Source: Hyphomicrobiales bacterium (lineage in GTDB: Bacteria > Pseudomonadota > Alphaproteobacteria > Rhizobiales > Aestuariivirgaceae). Taken from it: DNA of 6,230 nt. Made by a program: the position numbers and the translations under genes. The stretch is from assembly GCA_014380505.1 (NCBI GenBank), contig JACMJT010000526.1:1-6230 (forward strand), given 5' to 3'. This document shows positions 1 to 5,156 of the stretch, one piece after another. The stretch's first letter is position 1, and each line of letters starts with the position of its first letter. A model generated the notes under the pieces. That model was given only the letters and a program-made list of their open reading frames with translations. It did no database searches and was not told the DNA's origin.

Positions 1-95
1 ATTGGGGGGTGGTTTTTTATTTTTTTTCCCTCCCCCGGGGGGGTGTTGTTGGGGCCCAACCGGTCTGGGGGGGTTTGGTGTGGGGGAGCCGGTGA
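1..95. other. Low-complexity, probably low-quality contig end
   Basis: This stretch is made almost entirely of runs of G, T and C, including several G runs of six or seven bases and long T runs, with hardly any A. Its texture is unlike the rest of the window. Short open frames cross it, but their translations are Gly/Pro/Phe-rich and have no gene character. I read it as an error-rich sequence end rather than a biological element. Normal-looking sequence resumes at about 90-100. A genuine low-complexity region cannot be excluded. Confidence 0.6.
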
Positions 96-110
96 ATCAA
101 TTTCAGGCCC

Positions 111-174
111 TGATCCCCCTCACCCTCCCATTGCTTGCGCAATGGGCCCCTCCCTCGCCCCCACGGGGCGAGGG
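111..174. repeat. Two-hairpin intergenic repeat (REP/RIME-like)
   Basis: A C-rich lead (111-126) is followed by two perfect inverted repeats. The first pairs CCCATTGC (127-134) with GCAATGGG (139-146) across a 4-base loop. The second pairs CCCTCGCCCC (152-161) with GGGGCGAGGG (165-174) across a 3-base loop. The architecture of a CCCCCTCACCC-like lead, a short hairpin, CCCCTC, then a CCCTC/GAGGG hairpin resembles a dispersed intergenic repeat often seen in Hyphomicrobiales. It may also act as a transcription terminator for an upstream gene, but no T-tract follows it. Membership of a repeat family is recognised from pattern memory and was not searched. Confidence 0.6.
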
Positions 175-264
175 AAATAATTAGAATTGCGGACCAATCG
201 ACGCATTGCACGGACGCTGGATATTGCCGCGACATTTCAATATGTTAAATACACCAGCCATTCC

Positions 265-293
265 TTGACACAAAAAAATTGCGCACCTATGGT
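265..293 (+). promoter_or_regulatory. Sigma70-type promoter of the F0 operon
   Basis: A perfect -35 hexamer TTGACA (265-270) is followed by a 17-base spacer and the -10-like hexamer TATGGT (288-293), which matches TATAAT at four of six positions. Transcription would begin near 300, giving a short leader before the atpI ATG at 318. An AT-rich patch (about 238-250) lies upstream of the -35. A small inverted repeat, GCACC-TAT-GGTGC (283-295), straddles the -10. This is the only convincing promoter upstream of the operon in the window. Confidence 0.7.
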
Positions 294-317
294 GCCCGCG
301 ATTTTTGAGGCGCGAGC

Positions 318-677
318 ATGACTGATCCCGGCGAGAAGCCTACATCGGACGGGTTCGCGGATTTCGAGCGGCGGCTGGACAAGACGCTGGAGGCAAAGCG
401 GGGCGCAGCAGGGCCGGATATGCAGGAGGGTTCCGCCGCGGGTCTTGCCATGCGGGCGGTGACCGAGCTTCTGGTCGGCCTCGCGGTGTGCATGGTTGGG
501 GGCTACTACGCCGACAGATATTTCGGCACGGCGCCGTGGATCATGCTGGCGCTCATGCCGTTCGGCCTGGCGGCGGGGGTGATGAATGTCATGCGTCTCG
601 CCAACTCCAAACGGGCCGATGATGTTCTCGGCGGCAAGGGGCCGGTTGCTCCTTCCGTCAAAGACGATGAGGATTGA
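318..677 (+). CDS. atpI: AtpI, ATP synthase F0 accessory protein
   Basis: This small membrane protein (119 aa) belongs to the AtpI/AtpZ (ATPase_gene1) family. Members are linked to c-ring assembly and, in some bacteria, to Mg2+ transport; they are not part of the finished enzyme. Residues 1-45 are hydrophilic and charged. Two membrane segments follow, at about 48-67 and 72-95, joined by a short turn containing the family-typical G-x-Y-x-D (GYYADRYFG, 62-70). The C-terminal tail is charged. The ATG at 318 has a GAGG ribosome-binding site at 307-310 with 7-base spacing, and it sits just downstream of the promoter at 265-293. It is the first gene of the F0 operon, and its stop abuts the atpB ribosome-binding region. 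The family is divergent, so identification rests on topology plus operon position. Confidence 0.9.
   Translation: MTDPGEKPTSDGFADFERRLDKTLEAKRGAAGPDMQEGSAAGLAMRAVTELLVGLAVCMVGGYYADRYFGTAPWIMLALMPFGLAAGVMNVMRLANSKRADDVLGGKGPVAPSVKDDED
669..673 (+). promoter_or_regulatory. Ribosome-binding site that decides the atpB start
   Basis: GAGGA at 669-673 lies 6 bases before a GTG at 680. It directly abuts an in-frame TTG at 674, leaving no spacer for that codon. This favours GTG 680 as the atpB start. The site lies inside the last codons of atpI, so translation of the two genes may be coupled. Confidence 0.65.
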
Positions 678-679
678 TC

Positions 680-1444
680 GTGGCTACGACAACTGAAACG
701 GCTGGCGATGCCCATGGCGAGAAGATCATCGATCCGATCCATCAGTTCGTGATCACGCCCGTCTTCGGCGATGGCCCCCTCGGCCTTTTCACGTTCACCA
801 ATTCAGCGCTCTGGGCCGTGATCGCGGTGGCCTGCGCCGGCGCTCTCTTCCTGCTGGCGCCCACCAATCTCGTGCCCACGCGCCTCCAGTCGATCGCGGA
901 GAGCATCTACGAAGTCGTCGACAACATGACACACGAAATCCTGCATGAGAATGCGCGGCGCTACTTCCCCTTCGTGCTGACGCTGTTCGTCTTCATCCTG
1001 TTCGCCAATGTGCTTGGGCTTGTTCCCTATGCCTTTACGGTGACCAGCCACATCATCATCACCCTGGCGCTGGCGCTCACGGTCTTCATCGGCGCCACCA
1101 TCATTGGTTTTATCCGCAATGGCACGGGCTATCTCAAGCTATTCGTGCCGTCGGGTGTTCCGGTGCTGCTGCTGCCGCTGGTGGTGGTGATCGAGATCGT
1201 ATCCTACTTCATCCGTCCCATGAGCCTGTCGATACGGCTTTTTGCCAACATGATGGCGGGCCACATGATGCTCAAGGTGATGGCGGGCTTCGTCGTCATG
1301 CTGGGCGTCACCGCCGGCTGGCTGCCGCTCGCCGCCATGGTCGGCCTCATGGGGCTCGAACTGCTGGTGGCGGCACTTCAGGCCTACGTCTTTGCCCTTC
1401 TCACCTGCATGTATCTGAGCGATGCCATGCAAGTAGATCACTAA
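680..1444 (+). CDS. atpB: ATP synthase F0 subunit a
   Basis: This is the stator subunit a, the integral membrane protein that forms the two proton half-channels next to the c-ring. From the GTG start it has 254 residues, the usual length in alphaproteobacteria. It begins with a short extramembrane N-terminus carrying DPIHQF, followed by five or six hydrophobic segments. The signature helix [16 protein letters not shown] holds the essential arginine (Arg186, equivalent to E. coli aArg210). The last helix has [12 protein letters not shown], with Gln234 equivalent to E. coli aGln252. The residues matching E. coli Glu219 and His245 are His195 and Glu227, the swapped arrangement. The in-frame TTG at 674 would add two residues but is poorly placed for the ribosome-binding site at 669-673. 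A 25-bp gap leads to atpE. Confidence 0.97.
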   Translation: MATTTETAGDAHGEKIIDPIHQFVITPVFGDGPLGLFTFTNSALWAVIAVACAGALFLLAPTNLVPTRLQSIAESIYEVVDNMTHEILHENARRYFPFVLTLFVFILFANVLGLVPYAFTVTSHIIITLALALTVFIGATIIGFIRNGTGYLKLFVPSGVPVLLLPLVVVIEIVSYFIRPMSLSIRLFANMMAGHMMLKVMAGFVVMLGVTAGWLPLAAMVGLMGLELLVAALQAYVFALLTCMYLSDAMQVDH

Positions 1445-1455
1445 CTCAATTCACA

Positions 1456-1461
1456 AAGGAG
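1456..1461 (+). promoter_or_regulatory. Strong ribosome-binding site of atpE
   Basis: AAGGAG lies 8 bases before the ATG at 1470, in an A-rich unstructured leader (1447-1468). It is the only gene in this operon with its own sizeable leader and a near-consensus site. That fits the need to make about ten or more c subunits for each a subunit from the same mRNA. Confidence 0.75.
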
Positions 1462-1469
1462 AAAAATCC

Positions 1470-1694
1470 ATGGAACTCGACGCAGCAAAAGCCATTGGCG
1501 CAGGCATCGCCGCAATCGCACTGGGCGGTGCCGGCATCGGTATCGGCCACATCTTCGGCAACTATCTGGCGGGCGCTCTCCGCAATCCGGCTGCCGCCGC
1601 GGGCCAGCGCGGCACGCTGTTCCTTGGCTTTGCCTTCGCTGAAGCGACAGGCCTCATCGGCTTTGCCGTCGCCATGCTCATCCTGTTCGGCTAA
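1470..1694 (+). CDS. atpE: ATP synthase F0 subunit c (proteolipid)
   Basis: This subunit forms the rotating c-ring. At 74 aa it has the standard length and folds as a helical hairpin. Helix 1 (about 8-33) carries the glycine-rich packing motif (GGAGIGIG, 19-26). The polar loop holds Arg38-Asn39-Pro40, which contacts the F1 central stalk. Helix 2 (about 49-72) carries the proton-binding carboxylate Glu58 within [12 protein letters not shown]. No sodium-binding signature is evident, so proton coupling is expected. The stop codon overlaps the next start by one base (TAATG at 1692-1696), so atpF' translation is probably coupled to that of atpE. Confidence 0.98.
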   Translation: MELDAAKAIGAGIAAIALGGAGIGIGHIFGNYLAGALRNPAAAAGQRGTLFLGFAFAEATGLIGFAVAMLILFG

Positions 1695-2188
1695 TGCCGC
1701 AACTCGATACAACAACTTGGCCGCCGCAGCTTTTCTGGCTGGCGATCACTTTTTTCGCGCTTTACCTGATCATCTCGCGGATAGCGATCCCGCGCACGGG
1801 CGGTGTCATCGCAAGGCGCAAGGCGTCAATCGAAGGCGATCTGGCCCAGGCCCAGAGGCTCAAGGCGGAAACTGACCAGGCCATCGAGGCTTACGAGGCA
1901 GCGCTGGCCGATGCCCGTTCCAAAGCTCAGGCCGTCGCCACGGAGAACCGCAACGCGCTCTCCGCCGAAATCGACGCGGAGCGCGGCAAGCTCGATCAGG
2001 CTCTCGGCGGTAAAGTCGCGGATGCGGAAAAACAGATCGCCACCGCCCGGAACAAGGCGCTTGCCGACGTCAGGGGCGTTGCCGCTGAAATCGCCACAAG
2101 CATCGTTGCCGCATTGATCGGCGCCAGGGTGACGAAGACCGCGGCGGCCGATGCCGTTGCCAAGGCCGGGAAGCAAGGAGCACGGTGA
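1694..2188 (+). CDS. atpF': ATP synthase F0 subunit b' (peripheral stalk)
   Basis: This is the second b-type subunit (164 aa), also labelled atpG or atpX in some alphaproteobacterial genomes. The N-terminus [20 protein letters not shown] is typical of b'. One membrane helix spans about 12-33. A long, charged, Ala/Glu/Lys-rich coiled coil (about 40-135) follows, and the C-terminal stretch (about 129-160) should contact the delta subunit and F1. Photosynthetic bacteria and alphaproteobacteria build the stalk as a b/b' heterodimer, and having both genes adjacent here fits that. The ATG at 1694 overlaps the atpE stop, with no clear ribosome-binding site of its own. Its stop (2186-2188) overlaps the start of atpF. 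Confidence 0.95.
   Translation: MPQLDTTTWPPQLFWLAITFFALYLIISRIAIPRTGGVIARRKASIEGDLAQAQRLKAETDQAIEAYEAALADARSKAQAVATENRNALSAEIDAERGKLDQALGGKVADAEKQIATARNKALADVRGVAAEIATSIVAALIGARVTKTAAADAVAKAGKQGAR
2175..2180 (+). promoter_or_regulatory. Ribosome-binding site that decides the atpF start
   Basis: AAGGAG lies 7 bases before the ATG at 2188 but only 4 bases before an in-frame GTG at 2185. The spacing favours ATG 2188, which overlaps the atpF' TGA by one base (TGATG). Confidence 0.6.
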
Positions 2189-2679
2189 TGGAATTTTTTG
2201 GGCACGCCGAAAGCTGGGTGCTCGTCGCCTTCATCCTGTTCATCATCCTGCTGGTCTATCTGAAGGTTCCCGCGATGGTAGCCCGCATGCTTGATGAGCG
2301 TTCGGCCAAGATCGCCAAGGATCTGGCGGAGGCCGCCAAACTCCGCGAGGAAGCGCAAGCGCTGCTTGCGGACTACCAGAACAAGCGGGTGGAGGCCGAG
2401 AAGGACGCCGCCAACATCATCGCCCAGGCAAAGGTCGATGCCGGGGAATACGCCAAAGACGCCCGCCGCAAGCTCACCGAGACATTAGAGCGTCGCGCGA
2501 GGCAGGCCGAGCAGAAGATTGCCCAAGCCGAAGCTTCGGCCATCAAGGAAGTCCGCACGGTGGCAACCGATATAGCCGTCGCCGCCGCCACGCGCCTCGT
2601 TGCCGAAGCCGCGAAGGGAGCCAAGGGCACGGCACTCATCACAGAGTCGATTGAAGCGGTGAAAACCCGGCTTAACTGA
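2188..2679 (+). CDS. atpF: ATP synthase F0 subunit b (peripheral stalk)
   Basis: This is the partner of b' in the peripheral stalk that holds F1 against rotation. From the ATG at 2188 it has 163 residues: a short N-terminus, one membrane helix (about 8-27, WVLVAFILFIILLVYL), then VPAMVARMLDERSAKIAKDL, which matches the b-subunit pattern just after the membrane. A coiled coil rich in Ala, Glu and Lys/Arg runs from about 35 to 135. An in-frame GTG at 2185 would add one Met and is less well spaced from the ribosome-binding site. This is the last F0 gene: the next gene starts 98 bp later and is unrelated. No F1 genes follow, as expected where the F0 and F1 operons are separate. Confidence 0.96.
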   Translation: MEFFGHAESWVLVAFILFIILLVYLKVPAMVARMLDERSAKIAKDLAEAAKLREEAQALLADYQNKRVEAEKDAANIIAQAKVDAGEYAKDARRKLTETLERRARQAEQKIAQAEASAIKEVRTVATDIAVAAATRLVAEAAKGAKGTALITESIEAVKTRLN

Positions 2680-2746
2680 GCGCGTTCGCCGCGTGCCCTA
2701 TTTCCTTTCCGCGCTTGTACAGGTTCTTTGAATTTGCCATCTTCCC

Positions 2747-2759
2747 GCAGAATTTCTGC
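2747..2759. repeat. 13-bp perfect inverted repeat upstream of the DUF2167 gene
   Basis: GCAGAA (2747-2752) and TTCTGC (2754-2759) are perfect arms around one central base. The repeat ends 4 bases before a G-rich ribosome-binding site (2764-2769) and 18 bases before the ATG at 2778. It could be a small operator or a minor hairpin near the ribosome-binding site. No T-tract follows, so it is not a good terminator for atpF. A 13-bp palindrome can arise by chance, so its function is uncertain. Confidence 0.35.
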
Positions 2760-2777
2760 TCGTGGGGGAATTGTTAC

Positions 2778-3674
2778 ATGGCATTCCGTTACCTACGGTC
2801 GATCATCGTCATATTGGCCTTCGCCACCTGCCTTGTGCCGGCGCAAGCGCAAGACGAGCAGTTAACCCCGGCGCAACTTGCATGGCAGGCCGCCTATAAC
2901 GCAGCCAAACCGGGCCCATCGGACATCACACTGGGTGAGCAGGCAGTTTTGCACCTGCCGCCGGAAATGGCATTCATGCCGCGGACCGAGTCGGAAGCTT
3001 TCATGAAAGCCGTCGGCAACGGAATCGGCGAAGGATTTTTCGGCATCGTCGTTCCCAAAAGCGAAAGTCAATTCTGGATCATGACCGTCAACCATACGGC
3101 GCAGGGCTATGTGAAGGACGACGACGCCAAGAGCTGGAATGCCGATGAATTGCTGCAATCCCTCAAGGACGGCACCGAGGAACAAAACAAGGAACGCGAA
3201 AGGCTGGGCGTGACGGCTCTCGATATCATCGGCTGGATTGAATCCCCGCACTACGACGCGGGCGCTCACCGGCTTGTCTGGTCCATGAAGGCTGTGGACC
3301 GTGGAGCCGCTTCGGATGCTCTGGCAACCGTCAATTTCAATACCTATGCGCTGGGGCGCGACGGCTATTTCGAGTTCAACCTTATTACCACCGATGATGT
3401 GATCGGCACGGAAAAACCTTATGCGCAGGCGGTCTTGGCCGCGCTCGATTATAAGCCCGGCAAGCGATACGAGGATTTCGATGCTTCAACCGATCACATC
3501 GCTGAATATGGCCTCGCGGCGTTGATTGGCGGAGTAGCGGCGAAGAAACTTGGCCTTTTGGCGCTGGCGGGAGCATTTCTTGCGAAATTCGCCAAGGTTA
3601 TTTTTGTCGTCGCGGCCGTCGCGGGCGGAGCAATATTCAAGTTCTTCCGCAGAAAGCGGAACAGGGAAGGATGA
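2778..3674 (+). CDS. DUF2167 family membrane-anchored exported protein
   Basis: This 298-residue protein has no established biochemical function. An N-terminal signal peptide (about 1-24, basic start, hydrophobic core, ending AQA before QDEQ) should export it. The body shows conserved DUF2167 motifs: GYVKDDDA (110-117), GWIESPHYD (152-160), LGRDG (192-196) and a TDHIAEYGL block (238-246). The C-terminus has hydrophobic segments at about 246-268 and 272-288, then a basic tail (KFFRRKRNREG), so most of the chain should sit outside the inner membrane, anchored at its C-terminus. ATG 2778 is chosen because it directly begins the signal peptide and follows GGGGGA at 2764-2769. An upstream TTG at 2715 would bury the signal. 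The gene overlaps the protease gene by 4 bp, suggesting joint production. Confidence 0.85.
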   Translation: MAFRYLRSIIVILAFATCLVPAQAQDEQLTPAQLAWQAAYNAAKPGPSDITLGEQAVLHLPPEMAFMPRTESEAFMKAVGNGIGEGFFGIVVPKSESQFWIMTVNHTAQGYVKDDDAKSWNADELLQSLKDGTEEQNKERERLGVTALDIIGWIESPHYDAGAHRLVWSMKAVDRGAASDALATVNFNTYALGRDGYFEFNLITTDDVIGTEKPYAQAVLAALDYKPGKRYEDFDASTDHIAEYGLAALIGGVAAKKLGLLALAGAFLAKFAKVIFVVAAVAGGAIFKFFRRKRNREG

Positions 3675-4384
3675 AGCTTCTTCTCCTTCTGCTGTCGTCG
3701 GCGAAGCTCGGCAAGCTTGCCATCTCAATCGGCAGCATGCTGCTCACCATCTGGGTTTATGCCACGATTTACGGATTGCCCTTCGCGGCGGGCTTCGTGG
3801 GGATGATCCTTGTCCACGAGATGGGACACTACGTGGCGGCCAAGCAACGGGGCCTCGACGTGGGCCTCCCCGCTTTCATTCCCTTCGTGGGCGCGTGGAT
3901 CAATCTCCGCGAACAGCCGCATGATTCGGAAACCGAGGCGTACATCGCCTATGCCGGGCCGTTTGTGGGGACGCTCGCGGCCTTCGCCGCCTATTTCTGG
4001 GCGCGGCAGGATGGCAGCGATCTCTGGATGGCGATTGCCTATTCGGGATTCATGATCAACCTGTTCAATCTTATCCCGGTGTCCCCGCTCGACGGCGGGC
4101 GCATAACGCAAGTGCTTTCGCCACGCATATGGTTTCTGGGAGCGCCGATGCTGGTGGCGCTGTTCTTCTATATCCCGAGCCCCATGCTGATCCTGATCGG
4201 CATTCTGGCCATCCCTAGCCTCATCGCGGCATGGCGCTACAACCCCAATTCCCCGGAAGCGCTAGCGTATCGCTCGATCCCGATTGTAACGCGATTCGAA
4301 TATGGGGTGCTGTATCTGGGCCTCGCCGCCGTGCTCGCCCTCATGGCGCATAATGTCCATGAAAAACTCACTCATGGCTCGTGA
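3671..4384 (+). CDS. Membrane-embedded M50 (site-2 type) zinc metalloprotease
   Basis: This is a predicted intramembrane metalloprotease of 237 aa. The zinc-binding motif HEMGH (49-53, His49 and His53 with catalytic Glu50) lies in an early hydrophobic helix (about 38-56). AGPFVG (95-100) and the second signature NLIPVSPLDGGR (133-144) follow, with Asp141 as the expected third zinc ligand. Further hydrophobic segments lie at about 20-36, 92-110, 119-135, 155-187 and 211-226. No PDZ or CBS domain is visible, so this is a minimal form. The start overlaps the DUF2167 stop (ATGA, 3671-3674), pointing to coupled translation. An internal Met23 is a possible alternative start. The substrate is unknown; the physical link to the DUF2167 gene is the only clue. 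The gene converges on vapC with 11 bp between them. Confidence 0.88.
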   Translation: MKLLLLLLSSAKLGKLAISIGSMLLTIWVYATIYGLPFAAGFVGMILVHEMGHYVAAKQRGLDVGLPAFIPFVGAWINLREQPHDSETEAYIAYAGPFVGTLAAFAAYFWARQDGSDLWMAIAYSGFMINLFNLIPVSPLDGGRITQVLSPRIWFLGAPMLVALFFYIPSPMLILIGILAIPSLIAAWRYNPNSPEALAYRSIPIVTRFEYGVLYLGLAAVLALMAHNVHEKLTHGS

Positions 4385-4395
4385 GGCAGAGCCGG

Positions 4396-4839
4396 TCAGG
4401 CTCCGTTAAACCGCTCGCCGGTCCAAGGGTTAAGCACGGGAACTCCGGTCACCTTGATGTGTTTGATATCCCGGGTGGCAGCGTTCAGGCGATAATGCCT
4501 GGCAAGGGCAGACAAAAGGAGGTCGGGCTCCGGCACGGTCCGTTTTTGTCTGGCAAGTCTGTCGCCCATCACGCGCCATTCGAAAAGCACATCTTCGGTG
4601 ACTTCAAATATGCGAGCTTCAAACATCGGACGGATGATCGTGTCCAGCCATGTTGCAAGCCGCAATCTCGCATCTGGATCGGGGTGAATCTCGATACCAA
4701 ACCTGATTTCCGCAAATGTTATCCTTGAAAGGAAGAGATTTGTGCTGCCGGCTGTTCGCATCCATTCGATCACTGCACGGCTGGGGCGCGGCCTCCTCAG
4801 TTCAGATACAACATTCGTATCCAGGAGCCAACCGTTCAC
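4396..4839 (-). CDS. vapC: VapC-like PIN-domain toxin (putative ribonuclease)
   Basis: This is the toxin of a type II toxin-antitoxin pair. PIN-domain VapC toxins are Mg2+-dependent RNases, many of which cut tRNA or rRNA. The 147-residue protein shows the full acidic set: Asp7 in LLDTNVVSE, Glu44 in SRITFAEIRFG, Asp106 in PEPDLLLSALA, and Asp124 in the TRDIKHI segment. It ends with the common VapC finish VTGVPVLNPW (130-139). No frameshift or missing catalytic residue is seen, so it should be active. The start is GTG at 4839, overlapping the antitoxin stop by 4 bp (GTGA). That means toxin translation follows antitoxin translation. Its exact RNA target cannot be inferred. Confidence 0.92.
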   Translation of the reverse strand: MNGWLLDTNVVSELRRPRPSRAVIEWMRTAGSTNLFLSRITFAEIRFGIEIHPDPDARLRLATWLDTIIRPMFEARIFEVTEDVLFEWRVMGDRLARQKRTVPEPDLLLSALARHYRLNAATRDIKHIKVTGVPVLNPWTGERFNGA

Positions 4840-5102
4840 AAGTCAACGTCCCGGAACCGGCCATGGGTACGAATTCTTGGAACATCAAAATCTTTTACGG
4901 GGCATGCCTGGAACGCCTTAACAATGTCGTCGACGCTCGGGGCGCCTAGTCCAGATGAAACATTGGGCACGGGAACGATCTGCACGGCAACCTTGCCATG
5001 CACCGTCACGGTCTGTGGTCCTTCCGTCTGAGCGCGACGCACGACTTCGCTGAATTTAGCCTTGGCCTCTTGCAGGGACCAGCTCCTGGTATGTTTGTTC
5101 AT
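4836..5102 (-). CDS. Phd/YefM-type antitoxin partner of VapC
   Basis: This antitoxin of 88 aa should bind and inactivate the adjacent PIN toxin and repress its own promoter. The N-terminal half (about 7-45, WSLQEAKAKFSEVVRRAQ then GPQTVTVHGKVAVQIVP) matches the Phd/YefM DNA-binding and dimerisation fold. The C-terminal half is less ordered in sequence and ends HGRFRDVDL (80-88), the kind of tail that threads into a PIN active-site groove. The ATG at 5102 follows a ribosome-binding site GGAGGG (minus strand, 5106-5111), which is closely spaced. Just upstream is a perfect palindrome (5111-5141), a strong operator candidate. Pairing of Phd-fold antitoxins with VapC toxins is well known. Confidence 0.9.
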   Translation of the reverse strand: MNKHTRSWSLQEAKAKFSEVVRRAQTEGPQTVTVHGKVAVQIVPVPNVSSGLGAPSVDDIVKAFQACPVKDFDVPRIRTHGRFRDVDL

Positions 5103-5110
5103 GAACCCTC

Positions 5111-5141
5111 CAATTCTGACTAGTCTGACTAGTCAGAATTG
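5111..5141 (-). promoter_or_regulatory. 31-bp perfect palindrome, candidate antitoxin operator
   Basis: The arms CAATTCTGACTAGTC (5111-5125) and GACTAGTCAGAATTG (5127-5141) are exact reverse complements around the single base T5126. Within it, the 8-bp palindrome GACTAGTC occurs twice (5118-5125 and 5127-5134), 9 bp apart, and the unit TCTGACTAG is repeated in tandem from 5115. Such nested symmetry suits cooperative binding of two Phd-type dimers. It lies downstream of the -35 of the antitoxin promoter, would cover the -10 and probable start of transcription, and abuts the antitoxin ribosome-binding site. Confidence 0.8.
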
Positions 5142-5154
5142 AGATTTGTGTCAA
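5126..5154 (-). promoter_or_regulatory. Predicted promoter of the toxin-antitoxin operon
   Basis: On the minus strand a perfect TTGACA lies at 5154-5149. Seventeen bases later the hexamer at 5131-5126 reads TAGTCA, a poor -10 sharing only the first two bases with TATAAT. The -35 sits 2 bp past the gcvP stop codon. The candidate operator overlaps the spacer and -10, as expected for an autoregulated toxin-antitoxin promoter. The -35 is clear. The -10 assignment is weak, and a different sigma factor or an activator-dependent arrangement is possible. Confidence 0.5.
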
Positions 5155-5156
5155 CC

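Noticed and set aside
17..235. Minus-strand open frame of 72 codons through the left end (and a 60-codon plus-strand frame at 2-184)
   Set aside because: Both run through the low-complexity end and the hairpin repeat. The translations are Gly/Pro/Trp-rich with no domain-like pattern, and neither has a credible ribosome-binding site.
2715..2743. Promoter for the DUF2167 gene (TTGTAC at 2715-2720)
   Set aside because: The hexamer at the correct spacing (CATCTT) is a poor -10, and other spacings are no better, so I do not call it.
2715..2777. Upstream TTG start for the DUF2167 gene
   Set aside because: It would add 21 residues before a normal signal peptide. The ATG at 2778 has a G-rich ribosome-binding site at suitable distance and begins the basic n-region.
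4376..4403. Possible terminator hairpins between the protease gene and vapC
   Set aside because: GGCTC (4376-4380) or GGCTC (4399-4403) can pair with GAGCC (4389-4393), but the stems are only 5 bp, are mutually exclusive and have no T-tract on either strand.
4381..4728. Plus-strand open frame of 115 codons opposite vapC
   Set aside because: It is antisense to a toxin gene with all catalytic residues intact, and its product shows no recognisable features.
5115..5134. Tandem 9-base repeat as a CRISPR or satellite remnant
   Set aside because: There are only two units, and they are fully explained as part of the palindromic antitoxin operator.
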